Origin: Planctomycetia bacterium
Lineage (GTDB): Bacteria; Planctomycetota; Phycisphaerae; Phycisphaerales; SM1A02
DNA length: 44,192 bases
Assembly: GCA_005792145.1 (NCBI GenBank)
Contig: SXSS01000086.1
Coordinates: 1-44,192 of the forward strand
Direction of reading: 5' to 3'
Every line of letters begins with the position of its first letter. The stretch's first letter is position 1. Made by a program: the position numbers and the translations under genes. Positions 1 through 9,994 of the stretch are shown piece by piece. The notes beneath the pieces were generated by a model. It was not told the DNA's origin. It made no database searches and worked only from the letters and a program-made list of their open reading frames with translations.

Positions 1-72
1 AGAAGAATCTATTGGTGGTCAATGGGATCGAATAGTCGCGGCAAATGTGTTTGCAAAAGCAGACTTTGAAGA

Positions 73-1215
73 TCAAGGTCGCGGACCGCCACCACCCGCG
101 CCACCACCCGCGCCACCGCCTGCGCCACCGCCTGCGCCGCCACCTGCGCCGCCACCTGCGCCGCCACCGATAGCACCACTTGTTGAAGCAGGAGAAAATC
201 CTTGCAGTTGTGAGAAAGTCATCGGTACAGTCATTGAAACATAGCGGCCACTCCCGCGTTGTTTTTCGAGCCTCGAAGGAGGAAGGAATGAATATCCACC
301 GAGCGCGCGGTGAACATAATCTGGAGCGCGAACGACAAGAGATTCGTGCGTGTATTCAATTGTTGCCCAGTCATTTTCCCACGCTTCTGGTTCGACGAGA
401 GATTTAATAAGTTCGATCAGGCGCTGTCCCTTGGCAGCATCGGTTGCACGTTCTGGGCTTTCGCCCCCATTTCCAAAGAGGTTGCCGCCACCACCTCCAC
501 CTCCGCCACGACCGCCACCGCCGCCGCCGCCGAATCCGCCGAATCCGCCACCGCCTCCACCACCGCCTCCGCCTCCGCCATTTCCACCGCCCTGATTGAA
601 TGCGGCGTCGATATTGAAGTCGGGCGCATTGTCGAAGTATGGAACTTCATACAGCAGATCCTTTATCGGATAGAGCTTGATTATTCTCGTTCCGCGCCGC
701 GATAAATTATCCTTTGTTCCAACTTCAAGAAATCCGCCGCGAAGTTGCCAAGTGCACGCGTGTTCAGTTGAAATTTCGGCGAGAACTGTTTCGAGCGCAT
801 CGAGAGCGCAGACACGTTGCAACTTGAGTGTGATCAATTCTTCAGAATCCATACCTGTCGAATTCTTTTCAGTGAGCCAACGCGCCACCATCTGTACTCC
901 AACAATTTGTTGGATGTAGTTGATCGCATCTTTTGCAGGTGTCTCATCAAAGTCGATTGAGATTTCGGTGTGAAGCAACGCAAACAAAATATCTTGGTCT
1001 TCGGTCAGCAGTTCTGGAGTGGCTGGCGGAGCGGGAGTCGTTGCCTGCACAGGAGCCGGCTTTGATGAAGCGGCGGGTGTTGCTGGCGTGACTGGCGCAC
1101 GCGCTGCTGGCGTGACTGGCGCACGCGCTGCTGGCGGAGTCTGCGCCACAACTGAAGCGCTCACAGCCGAGCATGCAACGAGTATGGAGGCAATCAATTT
1201 GTGTTCGATATGCAC
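73..1215 (-). CDS. Secreted glycine-rich protein with a secretin-N/STN-like segment
   Basis: 380-aa ORF; N-terminal signal peptide (MHIEHKLIASILVACSAVSASVVAQ); segment ISIDFDETPAKDAINYIQQIVGVQMVARWL resembles STN/N0 folds; central poly-Gly and C-terminal (GGGA)n. Confidence 0.6.
   Translation of the reverse strand: MHIEHKLIASILVACSAVSASVVAQTPPAARAPVTPAARAPVTPATPAASSKPAPVQATTPAPPATPELLTEDQDILFALLHTEISIDFDETPAKDAINYIQQIVGVQMVARWLTEKNSTGMDSEELITLKLQRVCALDALETVLAEISTEHACTWQLRGGFLEVGTKDNLSRRGTRIIKLYPIKDLLYEVPYFDNAPDFNIDAAFNQGGGNGGGGGGGGGGGGFGGFGGGGGGGRGGGGGGGGNLFGNGGESPERATDAAKGQRLIELIKSLVEPEAWENDWATIEYTHESLVVRAPDYVHRALGGYSFLPPSRLEKQRGSGRYVSMTVPMTFSQLQGFSPASTSGAIGGGAGGGAGGGAGGGAGGGAGGGAGGGGPRP
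85..170. repeat. Short tandem repeat (GC-rich, about 6/12 bp) coding (GGGA)n at the C-terminus of the 73-1215 ORF
   Basis: Reiterated cacctgcgccgc/caccgcctgcgc units. Confidence 0.8.
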
Positions 1216-1243
1216 TATGACTCTCCTTCGATTTGAAGAAACG

Positions 1244-3220
1244 CTACTTCGATGATTCTAGCAAGGAATTGAGCGTTTTTATCGAAAATCCAGATTCTTC
1301 AAGACACAAAAGTGCCATTGCATTGCCCGCAACCGCCACTCTGCTATCCCAAGGGGCGGTTCGGATCGCTCCGAGCGTTCGTTGTGGGTCGCGAGCCAAA
1401 TATGACGAGACGTCGTCATACGCCAATTGTCGAAGAAATCTCACGACGCCGATTTGCATCGAACGAGCTCGATACTGCTCGCCGACTGGTGTCAAAAGTG
1501 GATCTGTCATCATCAGCGCAAGCGCAAATCCTGGTCGAGCAGTTTGCGCCGTCGCGCCTTTGCTGGCAAAACCAGAGAGCGAGAATGCCCCAATAAGATC
1601 AGCGGGCACGCGGGTCGTCACTGGAGAATCCGCACCGTCATGCACGCCGATCTGCACGTGCGAGAGCGCGGCACGCGCCGCGCGTGCGATTGACGCATGA
1701 TTCTCTGGAACTGGTCCAAGCTTTTGATCTGCAAGCAAGAGCCAACCAAGAATTCCAACAATTTGGTTGCGCGAACTTCCATTCCAGCATTGATCGATCG
1801 CCTTCACCAATTCCGCACGATCAACCAATGGCTTTCCCGCAGAATCGAGCGAGGCCAACGCTGCGGCGGCGAGTGATTGTTCAAGAGGATCTCCGCGAAG
1901 AATCACTTTGTTTTCTGATGATGACTTATCAATCGCAGCATCTGATGCTTGGGGCTTTCGCAAATCTTTCACATCAGCAGAAACCATTTTTATCAGTAAA
2001 CCCCGCGCATTTGAGGATAAAGATTCCGCTGATGGCGATTCCTTCAGATGATCGCCGTGAACTTCGAGTTCGAGTGCGGCCAGAACGATCCACGCAATCG
2101 ACTTGGGATCCGCGAGCGGATCCTTTTCTATTTCCGAAACATCGTGCAGGGCCGTCAGAATCTCAAGCGCAACGCTCCGTGCGCGAATCGCCATCGCTTC
2201 ATCTGTCGCGTTGAGGGTTGCGCATCGTGCGAGTGCAAACGCGGCGAGCGATTGCTCCGCTGGTGCTGCGTTTATGGAATCATCTTTGTCTTCGGCGGGA
2301 AGATAATCACCGCGTAATCCAAGCGATTGCAATGCGCTTTGTTCGCCTGCTGACTGCGCTTCGTTGCTCTTGCTTGCATGGATCATCGATCTCTCAAACC
2401 ATTTCAGAATTTCATTTGTTCCAGTCTGCGCGCTCCGCACACTCTCGCTGGGTTCTGGTATGGGCTGAAGGCGACTTCCGCGATTGACAAATGTCGGCAA
2501 CATTGTTGATGCTGGTTGCACGATGCGGGTGGCCTCGAAGGTGTAAAGCCCAACACGCTCGGTCGTGGGAAGTGCATCAAGATCCCGCGCTGGAAGACCA
2601 AGTTGCATCACAAGAGAAAGCAAAGTCTGATCGGGAGCTGCCGCAGCATTCAGCGCTTGCAAGACTGCAGGATGAGCAGCGGCCCAAGTGTTTCCGCGGC
2701 GAACTGCGATTCCATCAAGAGCGGGCTCGATCTCTCGAGAAGCCTCCAAATATGTCCCACCGATGAGCGGCTCTGGTTTTGAGCCAAGTTCGAGTTCGAG
2801 CGTGATTTTGTCCCAGTTGATGGGCGCAGAATCGCCATTGATTTTGATAATGCGCTGTCTGGCATCTGCCAAAGCTGTCTGCAGGGCCCCCCGAATGGGG
2901 TCTTTTTCTTGAGAATCTCCGACCCCAATAACCTTTGCATCTTTGCGCAAAATGACCACCGCGGACCATATTTCTGGATTGGCTAAAATCGTGGAATTTG
3001 CGGGGATTTCGCCCAAATCCACATACTTTCTACACTCAACCCAAGCACTCAGGACGTCTGCTGTGGGGGGAGGGGTGGTCGCCCCCAAAGCAACAAAAAA
3101 TACGAAAAAATGGAGGATTGTTTTGGCAATTGTCCAAATTTGGGGCATCTTCCAATTGTACGGGTCAGTCATAAGTTTGACTGCGATGGTCAAGACAAGA
3201 GTGTTGAGATGTTTATACAC
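1244..3220 (-). CDS. Hypothetical protein with N-terminal hydrophobic anchor/signal
   Basis: 658-aa ORF; hydrophobic stretch TILHFFVFFVALGATTPPP; true start probably an internal Met (MTDPYNW or MPQIW). No family recognised. Confidence 0.6.
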   Translation of the reverse strand: MYKHLNTLVLTIAVKLMTDPYNWKMPQIWTIAKTILHFFVFFVALGATTPPPTADVLSAWVECRKYVDLGEIPANSTILANPEIWSAVVILRKDAKVIGVGDSQEKDPIRGALQTALADARQRIIKINGDSAPINWDKITLELELGSKPEPLIGGTYLEASREIEPALDGIAVRRGNTWAAAHPAVLQALNAAAAPDQTLLSLVMQLGLPARDLDALPTTERVGLYTFEATRIVQPASTMLPTFVNRGSRLQPIPEPSESVRSAQTGTNEILKWFERSMIHASKSNEAQSAGEQSALQSLGLRGDYLPAEDKDDSINAAPAEQSLAAFALARCATLNATDEAMAIRARSVALEILTALHDVSEIEKDPLADPKSIAWIVLAALELEVHGDHLKESPSAESLSSNARGLLIKMVSADVKDLRKPQASDAAIDKSSSENKVILRGDPLEQSLAAAALASLDSAGKPLVDRAELVKAIDQCWNGSSRNQIVGILGWLLLADQKLGPVPENHASIARAARAALSHVQIGVHDGADSPVTTRVPADLIGAFSLSGFASKGATAQTARPGFALALMMTDPLLTPVGEQYRARSMQIGVVRFLRQLAYDDVSSYLARDPQRTLGAIRTAPWDSRVAVAGNAMALLCLEESGFSIKTLNSLLESSK

Positions 3221-3398
3221 CGACTAATTCCATATGAGGTAACCAAACAGAAGCTCGCGCTTCTGACGATTCTTTCATTTTTGGCAATACTCTGATTTAT
3301 CAAGCGCCATTTTCGGCACAGCAACCCCCCTTCGGGGGGCGGATGGGCGGATGGGGAGACTCGCCCGGACACGCAAGTGTTACGGGTGCCGAAAAGCG

Positions 3399-3428
3399 CG
3401 ACGGCCTGCGAAATTTCGCAGGCCGTCG
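3399..3428 (-). terminator. Intrinsic terminator downstream of rpsA
   Basis: Perfect 15-bp arm palindrome cgacggcctgcgaaa/tttcgcaggccgtcg just past the rpsA stop (3483); T-run (TTTT) follows on the minus strand. Confidence 0.75.
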
Positions 3429-3482
3429 TTGCTTTTGCAGTAAAGCTTTTTGCCTAAAAGCTTTTGGAATAAAAGTATTCAA

Positions 3483-5270
3483 TCAGTCGAGCTTGATCTT
3501 GTCGGTTCCCAAAGCTCCGTGATCATCCATGCCGCCTTTGGTTGGCTTGGGCTTCTTGGGCAGAATGAACGAATCATCTTCAGCGGCTGGAGTTTCATCA
3601 CGTCCGCCACCCGCTCCGGCCGTCCACTGAGCACGCTTCAAACTCAGCCCGATCTTGCGATCTTCAGTATCAACGCGAAGAATCTTCACGTCGACTTCTT
3701 GGCCAGCCTTCACGATGTCCATTGGATTTTCGACCTTCTGATCGCTCAGTTCGGAGATGTGCAAGAGACCTTCCAAGCCATCTTCAAGTTCGACGAACAC
3801 GCCGAAGTTGGTGATCTTGGTGATGGTTCCCTTGACAATCATTCCAGGGCGATATGCGCTTGGAATCGCTTCAACCCACGGATCCTCCGTCAATTGCTTG
3901 ACGCCAAGTCCAACGCGTTGCTTCTCTTGATCGACTTCGATGACCACGCACTTGATCTCGTCGCCTTTCTTAAAGGCTTCGTTTGGATGCGCAATTTTCT
4001 TGGTCCACGACATATCAGAGATGTGCAGCAGTCCGTCGATGCCGGCTTCGATCTCGATGAACGCGCCGTAGTTGGCGAGATTTCGGACTTTGCCGGTGAT
4101 GACTGTTCCAAGTGGATAATGCTCTGCGACAAGGTCCCATGGATTGACTTCGCACTGCTTCATACCGAGCGAGATTTCCAATTTGTCCTTGTTGAAGTCG
4201 AGAACGACAACATCGATCTCTTGTTCCGCGGCGACGATTTCGCTTGGATGATTGACGCGTCGAGTCCAAGACATTTCGCTGACATGCACAAGTCCTTCGA
4301 TGCCATCTTCGAGTCGCACGAATGCGCCGTATGACATCAAACTGACAACAGCGCCTCGCACGCGGGCACCCACGGGATACTTCTTTTCGATTTCTTCCCA
4401 TGGACTTGGTTCGCGTTGCTTGAGACCCAATGCAACCTTCTCGCGTTCGCGATCGATATTGAGAACCTTCACTTCGATCTCTTGACCGATGCGCACGATT
4501 TCGGATGGATGGTTGACACGGCCCCAAGACATATCGGTGATGTGCAGAAGTCCGTCGATGCCGCCGAGGTCGATGAATGCGCCGAATTCAGCGATATTTG
4601 TGACTGTTCCCTTGACGATGTCGCCTTCCTTGACCTTGGTCAAGAGGTTGCGGCGGGCATCTTCGCGTTCAACTTCGATCAGCTTGCGACGGCTGATGAC
4701 GATGTTGCGTCTTTCGAGATCGATCTTCAATACAGCTGCACGAATCGTGCGGCCGACAAAGTCGCCGACATCGCCTGGACGACGAACATCAACTTGCGAG
4801 GCAGGCAAGAAAACTGGAACGCCGATGTCGACCAACAGTCCGCCCTTGATCTTGCGGAGAACTTTTCCTTCGACGACATCGCCTTCCTTCTTGGACTGCA
4901 GCAACAATTCCCAACCGCGGATGCGATCGGCTTTGCGCTTGGAGAGAACAATGTTCCCGTCCTGATCTTCGATTTCTTCCAAGAGAACATCGACATCATC
5001 GCCGGGCGATACGCCGCCGGCATCATCGAATTCTTCCTTGAGAATTTGTCCTTCACTTTTCAGTCCGACATCGACGATGACATAATCGCCGCTGATGGAT
5101 ACGACGCGTCCTTTGATGACGCTGTTTGGGGAGCCGATCGAAGCGCCGGCTTTGGTCAAGATGGCGGTCAAATCTTCGTCGATTGGCCTTTCACCGAATG
5201 CTTCTCGAAGCATGTTCGCTGTGGCGTTTTGATCGAGTCCGATGTCTTCAATTAAGTTGTAATCAACCAT
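3483..5270 (-). CDS. rpsA: 30S ribosomal protein S1 with six S1 domains
   Basis: Six S1 motifs, e.g. VKGTVTNIAEFGAFIDLGGIDGLLHITDMSWGRVNHPSE. Confidence 0.97.
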   Translation of the reverse strand: MVDYNLIEDIGLDQNATANMLREAFGERPIDEDLTAILTKAGASIGSPNSVIKGRVVSISGDYVIVDVGLKSEGQILKEEFDDAGGVSPGDDVDVLLEEIEDQDGNIVLSKRKADRIRGWELLLQSKKEGDVVEGKVLRKIKGGLLVDIGVPVFLPASQVDVRRPGDVGDFVGRTIRAAVLKIDLERRNIVISRRKLIEVEREDARRNLLTKVKEGDIVKGTVTNIAEFGAFIDLGGIDGLLHITDMSWGRVNHPSEIVRIGQEIEVKVLNIDREREKVALGLKQREPSPWEEIEKKYPVGARVRGAVVSLMSYGAFVRLEDGIEGLVHVSEMSWTRRVNHPSEIVAAEQEIDVVVLDFNKDKLEISLGMKQCEVNPWDLVAEHYPLGTVITGKVRNLANYGAFIEIEAGIDGLLHISDMSWTKKIAHPNEAFKKGDEIKCVVIEVDQEKQRVGLGVKQLTEDPWVEAIPSAYRPGMIVKGTITKITNFGVFVELEDGLEGLLHISELSDQKVENPMDIVKAGQEVDVKILRVDTEDRKIGLSLKRAQWTAGAGGGRDETPAAEDDSFILPKKPKPTKGGMDDHGALGTDKIKLD

Positions 5271-5369
5271 GGTGGGGGGTGCGTTCCAAAATGCGCAGAG
5301 GGAGCACGTTGCTCAATCTGCAAGGCGAGGTGCCGCCGAGACGCTCTCGGTGGCGGGTCGATGAATATA

Positions 5370-6770
5370 TCAGATTTCGTGGGGTTTTCTTGGTGGTATG
5401 TCTTTTCGCATAGATATGAATCCAATGAGCCCGACCACATTGATTATGAAGCAGAGAAAAAAGAACCACGCACCCCAACCCGCTTTCGCCATAGGGTAAT
5501 AGAGCGCAACTGCAACAAATGGCGCAATTGCCCCTCGAATGCCGTTGAGAGTCACATGCAGAGCCATATATTCGCTATCTCGGTGGGCCGGAGCGAAGTC
5601 GTGATGGCCTAGATTCCAAGCAAGCGATCCACCCGCAAATCCAAGTCCAAGCAGGACGCTTGCGAAATACATCAGCCAGAGTGAATCGAGGAGAGTCGCC
5701 AACCACATCGCCAAAGCTGCAAGCACAAATGTCCATCCGTGAACTGATCGAAATGCGACGACATGAGTCTTGACAAGAAATCGCGACCATGCGGGAAGAG
5801 CCAGCGGCATCACTAATAAAGGAATGACGGTTGTTGCGAGGATGCCTTCCAAATATGAAGTATGAAATTGATCGTTGAGCACAATCACTTGCGGTGGACC
5901 CATCATCAGATTTCCAAGTCCAAAGATGGACATCCACCACATAAATCGAGCATAGAAACGATCCTCGCGCAAGAGTGCCAAGAGTCGTCGTGGATCAAGT
6001 CGCGCTTCGCCTTGCTTTCGCCCATCTTGCTCCGCGCGTTGCAGTCGTCGTTGTCCTCGGAGTCGCACTTTTCTATAGATCGCATTTCCTGCAAACCCCG
6101 CCAGCGCAAGCACGGGATAGAGATATCGAAAACTTGCAGGCGCAATATCCATTGCCTGACCAATGACGAATCCCGCCAGCGCAAGAACGACGGCTTGCAC
6201 CATCGCCATTTTGCCTGCAATAAGCGTGCGATTTGCACGCGGGTAATTATTGCGCCAGACGGCGGTTCGGATGGTGATGACTCCAGTCCACGCTGCGCGC
6301 GAGAGGAAGATCAGCGCCGTCAATGCAAAGAGTCCGTACGAATTGATTGGGATGAACGCAACCAAGACGACGCACATACATGTGACAACTTGCAATCTGC
6401 TGATGAACTGAACTTTCTCGCGGCCATGCGCAAGACCTTCCCAAATGAAACTTGTCAGGTTGGCAACATTCGGCGCAGCGATGACAGCAGCGATGGCGAA
6501 ATCCAGTTCGGCTGGACTGATTCCTGGAGTGCCTGCAAACATTTTCTTGACGATGATCGCCATCGTTCCGCCTTCAAGCGCGCCAAGCATCAGAGGCAAG
6601 AGAAACCACGAGAAAAGTTCGCGCGCATAATTCGCGCGGAGCATCGGCGGCAGTGATCGCGGATGAAATCCAGCGACAAAGTGGTTCAGTTTGTTGAAAA
6701 AGAATTGTGTGCCGAAGATATGCACGGGAATGTTTTGTAAGAGCGGGCTGGGTCGAAACAGATTGACCAA
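5370..6770 (-). CDS. MFS-type multi-pass transporter
   Basis: 466 aa with about 12 hydrophobic segments; MFS-like. First codon is TTG; MLRANYAREL (about 6644) is an alternative start. Confidence 0.75.
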   Translation of the reverse strand: MVNLFRPSPLLQNIPVHIFGTQFFFNKLNHFVAGFHPRSLPPMLRANYARELFSWFLLPLMLGALEGGTMAIIVKKMFAGTPGISPAELDFAIAAVIAAPNVANLTSFIWEGLAHGREKVQFISRLQVVTCMCVVLVAFIPINSYGLFALTALIFLSRAAWTGVITIRTAVWRNNYPRANRTLIAGKMAMVQAVVLALAGFVIGQAMDIAPASFRYLYPVLALAGFAGNAIYRKVRLRGQRRLQRAEQDGRKQGEARLDPRRLLALLREDRFYARFMWWMSIFGLGNLMMGPPQVIVLNDQFHTSYLEGILATTVIPLLVMPLALPAWSRFLVKTHVVAFRSVHGWTFVLAALAMWLATLLDSLWLMYFASVLLGLGFAGGSLAWNLGHHDFAPAHRDSEYMALHVTLNGIRGAIAPFVAVALYYPMAKAGWGAWFFFLCFIINVVGLIGFISMRKDIPPRKPHEI

Positions 6771-6828
6771 GAGTAGGGAGAAAGACCGCTGCAGGTGAGT
6801 TGGGTGCTACAGTATTCGTGCGACGTCC

Positions 6829-7052
6829 GGTCCCGCCGGCGGCGATTGGCTATTTCAGCGCTCGAACCTTGCACGAACCCACGGGATCGCAGATCTGCGA
6901 CGAAGATCAAGCCTCCGGCCTTGCGCCGAGTGGAAGATCGGGATCGACGGACTTCGAACCCACCTGCGAGTTGGGTTCGAGCTCACCAGTCAATTTGGGT
7001 CGCTGATCTTCGGATCTCGACCGCGAGCTCGCTCGATCTGCCCGGCGGGACC
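6829..7052 (-). ncRNA. Candidate structured RNA / 5' leader between the HIT gene and the MFS gene
   Basis: Nested perfect inverted repeats: 6829-6839/7042-7052 (11 bp), 6889-6895/7035-7041 (7 bp), 6901-6909/7004-7012 (9 bp), 6954-6962/6972-6980 (9 bp). Strand inferred from the flanking genes. Confidence 0.45.
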
Positions 7053-7063
7053 AGACTTCGCAT

Positions 7064-7585
7064 TCACATCACTGCGCTGCGAAGTATCCGCAAACTTTGT
7101 TCGAGAGAGTCTGGAACGACGCGGACTTCTCCAACAGTCGCCATAAAATTTGTGTCGCCTCCCCAGCGTGGCACGACATGCACATGCAAATGTTCTGGCA
7201 ATCCTGCGCCAGCTGCCCGTCCTTGATTCAATCCGACATTCACGCCTTGCGGACGAAACGCGCGTTCGACTAGACCGACGGCGGTATCGACAAGCGCCCA
7301 CAATTGTGCGCGTTGATCAGTGGAATAGTCCATCAATGTCGGTCGTGGATCGCCCAGTGCGATCAGCAGATGACCATTGGAGTACGGATATCGATTGAGC
7401 ATGATGAGTCCGTGCGCATTTCGAAAAACAACATGGTGCGCAAGGTCGTTGCTCGAATCTTCCCACGCAGCGCGCAGAAAGTTTGTTGGAGTCGAGACGC
7501 CCGAAGCGCGAATATCTGCTTGGCGAGATTCGAGTTCTCGCAGATATGTCATTCTCCACGGTGCCCAGAGATTTTGATTTGCCAT
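7064..7585 (-). CDS. HIT family hydrolase / Ap4A phosphorylase-like protein
   Basis: HIT motif HLHVHVVPRW plus MLNRYPYSNGHLLI. Confidence 0.93.
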   Translation of the reverse strand: MANQNLWAPWRMTYLRELESRQADIRASGVSTPTNFLRAAWEDSSNDLAHHVVFRNAHGLIMLNRYPYSNGHLLIALGDPRPTLMDYSTDQRAQLWALVDTAVGLVERAFRPQGVNVGLNQGRAAGAGLPEHLHVHVVPRWGGDTNFMATVGEVRVVPDSLEQSLRILRSAVM

Positions 7586-7631
7586 ATTGAACGATGTTAG
7601 AAGCGTCGTGTCGAAAATGTGAAAGCGCGGA

Positions 7632-9020
7632 TCAACGCGCGCGCGCCCAGCGCAGTAATTCCAGAGGAGTCGGTGGTTTTCCTTGCATCAGCACGCCAAT
7701 ACGGAAGACACGAGATGCGATCCAAACGAGCGCAATCGTCGAGAATGCATTGACGGCAAGCGCCGCCGCGATTTGCCATAGTGGGATTGGCTCCACCGCT
7801 CCGGTGGTGCGCAATACCATCACAAATGGACCGATCGGCGGGACAAAGCTGGTGATCGTCGCCAACCAACCCGTTGGATTTTCTGAAATTGGAAGCCAAA
7901 GCAACAGTGGAATCATCATGACGATCATGGCAGGTTGCACCAGTGATTGAGCTTCGCGAAGATCGCTGACTGCGCTGCCAACTGCAGCCATAATTGCGGC
8001 AACCATGAAATAGGCAAGCAAGAACCAGAAGAAAAAGAGAATCAGACTTGAAAGAGGAACGATGTCAAGCATCGTCAGGAATGCAAGGCCGGCAATTCCA
8101 GCAGCGCCATATGTAGAGAGCATAAGGAGGCTGACGAATCCTTGTCCAAGGATTTTTCCCGCGAGAAGTTCCAGCGGGCTTGTCGCAGAGAGAAGAACTT
8201 CGATCACCTTGCTTGATTTTTCCTCGATCGTTGTCGTGAGCAATTGATTTGCGCTGGTGAATGCGGCGATCCACATGAGCATCATAAATCCGCCCGGAAT
8301 CATAAAACGCAATTGCAGATTTTCACTTGCCTTTGCACCAGTACTTGTCAAGCGTGCCGTTTGTGCTTGTGGTTGGCGAACAAGAGCCATTGCTTTGGCG
8401 AAATCATTTCCTGTCCGTTCCACGCGCGCAGCAACTGTCGCTCGGCGGGCGACTCGTGTAAAGAGAGCGGTTGTCTTGGCAGGAGAATTGGAGGGGACGA
8501 GAAGCGATATATCCGCATCAGCCGGAGGATCTGCCGCAAGGAGTACTGCTGGAATTTCTATGAGCGCAAGCAGTTCGCCACTTTGAACTTGATCGCGTGT
8601 CGCCGCAAGATCGGCATCGATGGAAATGGACCGCACTGAGACTTCGACAGTTGTTGTAATGTCGGTCAGACCATCAAGTGCATCAAGATCGCCGCTCTGG
8701 TTTTTTTTCAGCGCATCGCTGATCGCCGCGGCAGGCGAGTTTTTCTCTGGATTTTTTGGCTTCTTATATAGATCAAACGCTTTTTCGATTGCGCGCGCCA
8801 CTGAGCCATCGGAGTCCGCGACCACAATTGTTCCGCGAACTGGAACTTCATCATTCGATATCAGGAAAGGCATCACGCCAATAACCACAAACATCACGAG
8901 GGGAAAGAGAATCGCTCCAAAGATAAATCCTTTCGTCAGCACAGTATGGCGAAACTCGCGTATCGCGATCGTGGAGATGCGAGAAAAACGAAATCCACTT
9001 GACTTATTTTTGTCAATCAC
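7632..9020 (-). CDS. ABC-2 type transporter permease (NatB-like)
   Basis: 462 aa; N-terminal TM, large extracytoplasmic region, C-terminal TM block with IEEKSSKVIEVLLSATSPLELLAGKILGQG. Confidence 0.92.
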   Translation of the reverse strand: MIDKNKSSGFRFSRISTIAIREFRHTVLTKGFIFGAILFPLVMFVVIGVMPFLISNDEVPVRGTIVVADSDGSVARAIEKAFDLYKKPKNPEKNSPAAAISDALKKNQSGDLDALDGLTDITTTVEVSVRSISIDADLAATRDQVQSGELLALIEIPAVLLAADPPADADISLLVPSNSPAKTTALFTRVARRATVAARVERTGNDFAKAMALVRQPQAQTARLTSTGAKASENLQLRFMIPGGFMMLMWIAAFTSANQLLTTTIEEKSSKVIEVLLSATSPLELLAGKILGQGFVSLLMLSTYGAAGIAGLAFLTMLDIVPLSSLILFFFWFLLAYFMVAAIMAAVGSAVSDLREAQSLVQPAMIVMMIPLLLWLPISENPTGWLATITSFVPPIGPFVMVLRTTGAVEPIPLWQIAAALAVNAFSTIALVWIASRVFRIGVLMQGKPPTPLELLRWARAR

Positions 9021-9994
9021 GCCGCACCTCGCGCTGGCTGTCGTGCGTGACCGCCGTGTTCTGTGACCAAGCGCACAAAGACATCGTCGAGAGAGACGCG
9101 CGCAATCTCAATTCGTCGGCAGGGGACGGCAGCGAGCGCGTGCGACATCACCGTGTGTGGGTCTGTTCTTTCATTGATAAGCAGAACCGTAGTCCGTCCA
9201 TCGTCGGCAGTTTTCACTGATTCGATTCCTGTGATCGCTTCGAGCGCACGAAGATCGATATTGATTCCTGGAAGTGGTTCGATCTCGACTGCGCGTGGGG
9301 AAAATCTCTGCGAGACTTCTTGTATAGACGAGTCGAGGATTTTTTCTCCACGATTGATCAATACAACGCGCTCGCACAACTGCTCGGCTTGTGCCATCTG
9401 ATGCGTGGAGAGGAAAATTGTGCGTCCTTCACGATGCAAATCTTGAACAGCCGAAATGAGAATGCGTGCATTGACAGGGTCGAGGCCAGAGAATGGTTCA
9501 TCAAGCACGATCAGATCTGGTTCGTGCAGAACTGCGCCAATAAACTGCACTTTTTGCTGCATACCTTTGCTGAGTTCTTGGCAGCGAGATCGAAAAACAC
9601 CAGGAAGCTCAATTCGTTCAAGCCAACTTTCGACACGAGACGTGAGTCCTTGCCTTGGCAGACCCTTCAGTCGTCCGAGATAGATCAGAAATTCCCCAAC
9701 GCGCATTCGTTTATAGAGCCCGCGTTCCTCCGGCAAATATCCAATTCGATCCTTTGCGTCCAGCGCATCTCCACCTAGGACGCGAAGTTCTCCACTGTCT
9801 TGACGAATGAGCGACATAATCATTCGAATTGCGGTGCTCTTGCCAGCGCCATTGGGGCCGAGCAAACCAACCAGAGATCCCCGCGCAACTTCGAGATCAA
9901 GATGTCGGACAGCTTGAACCGCTGCGAATCGTTTCGCAACCCCACGAAGAATCACAGCTGGTTGATTTGTCGAATTCGTGATGAGTGGAATCAC
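9017..9994 (-). CDS. ABC transporter ATP-binding protein (NatA-like)
   Basis: Walker A GPNGAGKS, signature LSKGMQQKVQF, Walker B LIVLDEPFSGLDP; 4-nt overlap with the permease. Confidence 0.96.
   Translation of the reverse strand: MIPLITNSTNQPAVILRGVAKRFAAVQAVRHLDLEVARGSLVGLLGPNGAGKSTAIRMIMSLIRQDSGELRVLGGDALDAKDRIGYLPEERGLYKRMRVGEFLIYLGRLKGLPRQGLTSRVESWLERIELPGVFRSRCQELSKGMQQKVQFIGAVLHEPDLIVLDEPFSGLDPVNARILISAVQDLHREGRTIFLSTHQMAQAEQLCERVVLINRGEKILDSSIQEVSQRFSPRAVEIEPLPGINIDLRALEAITGIESVKTADDGRTTVLLINERTDPHTVMSHALAAVPCRRIEIARVSLDDVFVRLVTEHGGHARQPARGAA

Noticed and set aside
3325-3339. ccccccttcgggggg hairpin as rpsA terminator
   Set aside because: The 3399-3428 palindrome is closer to rpsA and followed by a T-run; this one is likely secondary structure only.
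3450-5255. Antisense ORFs (294 aa and 279 aa) opposite rpsA
   Set aside because: Mirror frames of the repeated S1 domains; no independent start or domain evidence.
6954-6980. TTCGA-containing hairpin resembling a tRNA T-arm
   Set aside because: Lacks the 5-bp T-stem with C61, acceptor stem and D/anticodon arms; kept only as part of the candidate structured RNA.
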